DNA of 6,612 bases from Deltaproteobacteria bacterium (GTDB taxonomy: Bacteria; Desulfobacterota; Desulfomonilia; UBA1062). The translations under genes and the position numbers were made by a program. Under the pieces are notes generated by a model. It saw only the letters and a program-made list of their open reading frames with translations. It made no database searches and was not told where the DNA came from. The stretch lies in NCBI GenBank assembly GCA_020053185.1, contig JAGVNP010000133.1, positions 1 to 6,612 on the forward strand, in the 5' to 3' direction. Shown piece by piece: positions 5,462-6,612 of this stretch (positions are counted from its first letter, which is position 1; each line of letters begins with the position of its first letter).

Positions 5462-5981
5462 TCTCTATTATTAAACCCAAGTCCCCATCCTCTCTCCTGT
5501 AGAGAAGGTTTACCTGATTGGTATCAGTATTGCGAAATAATATAAACCCTTTGTCCGCAAGGCCCATCTGCAGCACAGCTTCCTCCAGACTCATTGGTTT
5601 TACAAAATAGTCTTTTTCATGAATTACCCGAGGTCTTTCCTCTGTAGCATAAGAAGTTATCTCCTGAGCTATTTGCTCTTTCGATGATGATCCTTTTTTG
5701 TTTTGAGTCTTTTCTTTATATCGCGATACCTGTCTTTCCAGCTTATCCATAACCAAATCTATTGCAGCGTACATGTCTTCTGAACTTTCGGCAGCTTTTA
5801 TGGCAGTGCCGCCAATATTCAATGTAACCTCAGCCTTTTGCCTTATTTTTTCCACAGACAACACCACATGGGCATCTACGGGTCTATCTATGTGTTTGGC
5901 AATTTTAGATAGACGTTTTTCAACATACTCTCTCAGTGGTTTTGATGAATCCATGTTTTTAAATGTTACTTCAATCTGCAT
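5457..5981 (-). CDS. hpf: Long-form ribosome hibernation promoting factor HPF
   Basis: HPF binds the 30S decoding region in stationary phase or stress; the long form also dimerises 70S ribosomes into inactive 100S particles. The protein has 174 residues. The N-terminal S30AE/YfiA domain covers about 1-95 (MQIEVTFKNMDSS, LREYVEKRLSKIAKHI, the DMYAAIDLVMDKLERQVSRYKEK segment). A polar Lys/Ser/Gln-rich linker covers about 92-117. The C-terminal dimerisation domain covers about 118-174 with its usual RVIHEKDYFVKPMSLEEA start and LLYRREDGDLGLIIE end. The ATG is supported by a strong AGGAGG at 5986-5991, four bases upstream. It follows rpoN by 39 bp on the same strand, a common arrangement. A terminator follows directly, so ptsN and rapZ, frequent next genes in Proteobacteria, are not in this unit. 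Confidence 0.96.
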   Translation of the reverse strand: MQIEVTFKNMDSSKPLREYVEKRLSKIAKHIDRPVDAHVVLSVEKIRQKAEVTLNIGGTAIKAAESSEDMYAAIDLVMDKLERQVSRYKEKTQNKKGSSSKEQIAQEITSYATEERPRVIHEKDYFVKPMSLEEAVLQMGLADKGFILFRNTDTNQVNLLYRREDGDLGLIIET

Positions 5982-6020
5982 ATGCCCTCCTATTTAAGTG
6001 TTTTGTTGTTTATTTTAACA

Positions 6021-6611
6021 TTAATAATATTTTTTTCTCCTGCTTGATGGCAGTATCCCAATTAGTTCCCGATATTTTGCTACCGTGCGTCTGGCTATAT
6101 TGATACCCTTTTCCTTAAGCATCTCGGCAATAGACTGATCGCTCAATGGTTTTTTTGAGTCTTCAGCCTTGATAATTCTTTCGATTTCATTTTTCACGCT
6201 CTGCGATGCCACGAAATCACCGTCGCCTTTTGAGATCCCGCCGCTGAAAAAGAATTTCAACTCGAATATACCCTGCGGTGTATGCACGTATTTGTTTGAA
6301 GTGATTCTACTGATGGTGGATTCATGAAGACTCACATCATCTGCCACATCCTTAAGAACAAGCGGTCTCAGCTGCTGTATGCCTCCATCTAAGAATTTTT
6401 TTTGAAAGACCATGATGCTGGATGTAACCTTGCATAAGGTATTTTGACGCTGTTCTATGCTTTTGATCAGCCACTTTGCGGATTTAAGATTATCCGAGAT
6501 ATAATCCTTGGTTGCGCCTATTGTAGCACCAGAAGAAAGAAGTTTCTGGTATTCTTTGTTAAGCTTCAATCTTGGGACATCTTCTTCATTGGGTACTACC
6601 ACATATTCGTC
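6021..6611 (-). CDS. rpoN: RNA polymerase sigma-54 factor RpoN, C-terminal part
   Basis: Sigma-54 directs RNA polymerase to -24/-12 promoters and needs AAA+ activators to open them. The frame is open to the window edge (6609-6611 reads Asp, DEYVV... before the first in-frame GTG at 6602), so the 5' end lies outside. About 196 of a usual 450-500 residues are visible; the N-terminal activator-interacting region and part of the core-binding domain are missing. Numbering from the GTG: core-binding remainder about 1-85; the helix-turn-helix VADDVSLHESTISRITSNKY at 86-105; FFFSGGI at 117-123; and the RpoN box ARRTVAKYRE at 170-179 (bases 6066-6095), intact, recognising the -24 element. The protein ends SSRRKKYY. 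It is transcribed into hpf across a 39-bp AT-rich gap. Confidence 0.97.
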   Translation of the reverse strand, partial: DEYVVVPNEEDVPRLKLNKEYQKLLSSGATIGATKDYISDNLKSAKWLIKSIEQRQNTLCKVTSSIMVFQKKFLDGGIQQLRPLVLKDVADDVSLHESTISRITSNKYVHTPQGIFELKFFFSGGISKGDGDFVASQSVKNEIERIIKAEDSKKPLSDQSIAEMLKEKGINIARRTVAKYRELIGILPSSRRKKYY

Positions 6612-6612
6612 A

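Overview
The window reads as an ordinary chromosomal segment of a Gram-negative bacterium. LapA-type inner-membrane protein, an LPS-kinase-like protein, sigma-54 and an rpoN-hpf gene pair all point that way. Base composition looks moderately AT-rich by eye. XerC-HslV-HslU, a YhaM-like OB/HD protein and rpoN-hpf together would fit Desulfobacterota/Deltaproteobacteria or Nitrospirota, but this is inference and no rRNA or other marker is present to settle it. I found no phage, transposase, CRISPR, tRNA or rRNA.

Layout: (1) 2-466, + strand: the 3' part of an unrecognised small exported protein. (2) 553-1188, + strand: a small atypical RIO1/Kdo-kinase-like protein, converging with and overlapping by 38 bp (3) lapA on the - strand (1151-1450). 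(4) 1451-1679: a 229-bp non-coding spacer holding an inverted pair of degenerate 9-bp tandem arrays, a short 7-bp array and a candidate xerC promoter. (5) 1680-4398, + strand: xerC-hslV-hslU with overlapping stop/start codons, the same order as codV-clpQ-clpY in Bacillus. (6) 4401-4428: four 7-bp tandem units in the spacer before (7) a YhaM-like OB-fold/HD exonuclease (4445-5416). (8) 5398-5431: a strong hairpin with a T-tract only on the - strand, ending the leftward unit. (9) hpf (5457-5981) and the C-terminal part of rpoN (6021 to the window edge), on the - strand.

How the genes work together: HslV and HslU form one two-component protease. XerC resolves chromosome dimers and is linked to them by gene order only. 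The YhaM-like protein probably degrades RNA or ssDNA. RpoN and long-form HPF are the sigma-54/ribosome-hibernation pair of many Gram-negatives. LapA and the kinase-like protein may both touch LPS biology, but that link is speculative.

No clearly new multi-gene system is visible. The least explained material is in the spacers: three degenerate short tandem-repeat arrays with 7- or 9-bp periods, one arranged as a symmetric inverted pair, and a xerC start with no good ribosome binding site but a promoter-like sequence placing transcription initiation near the ATG.
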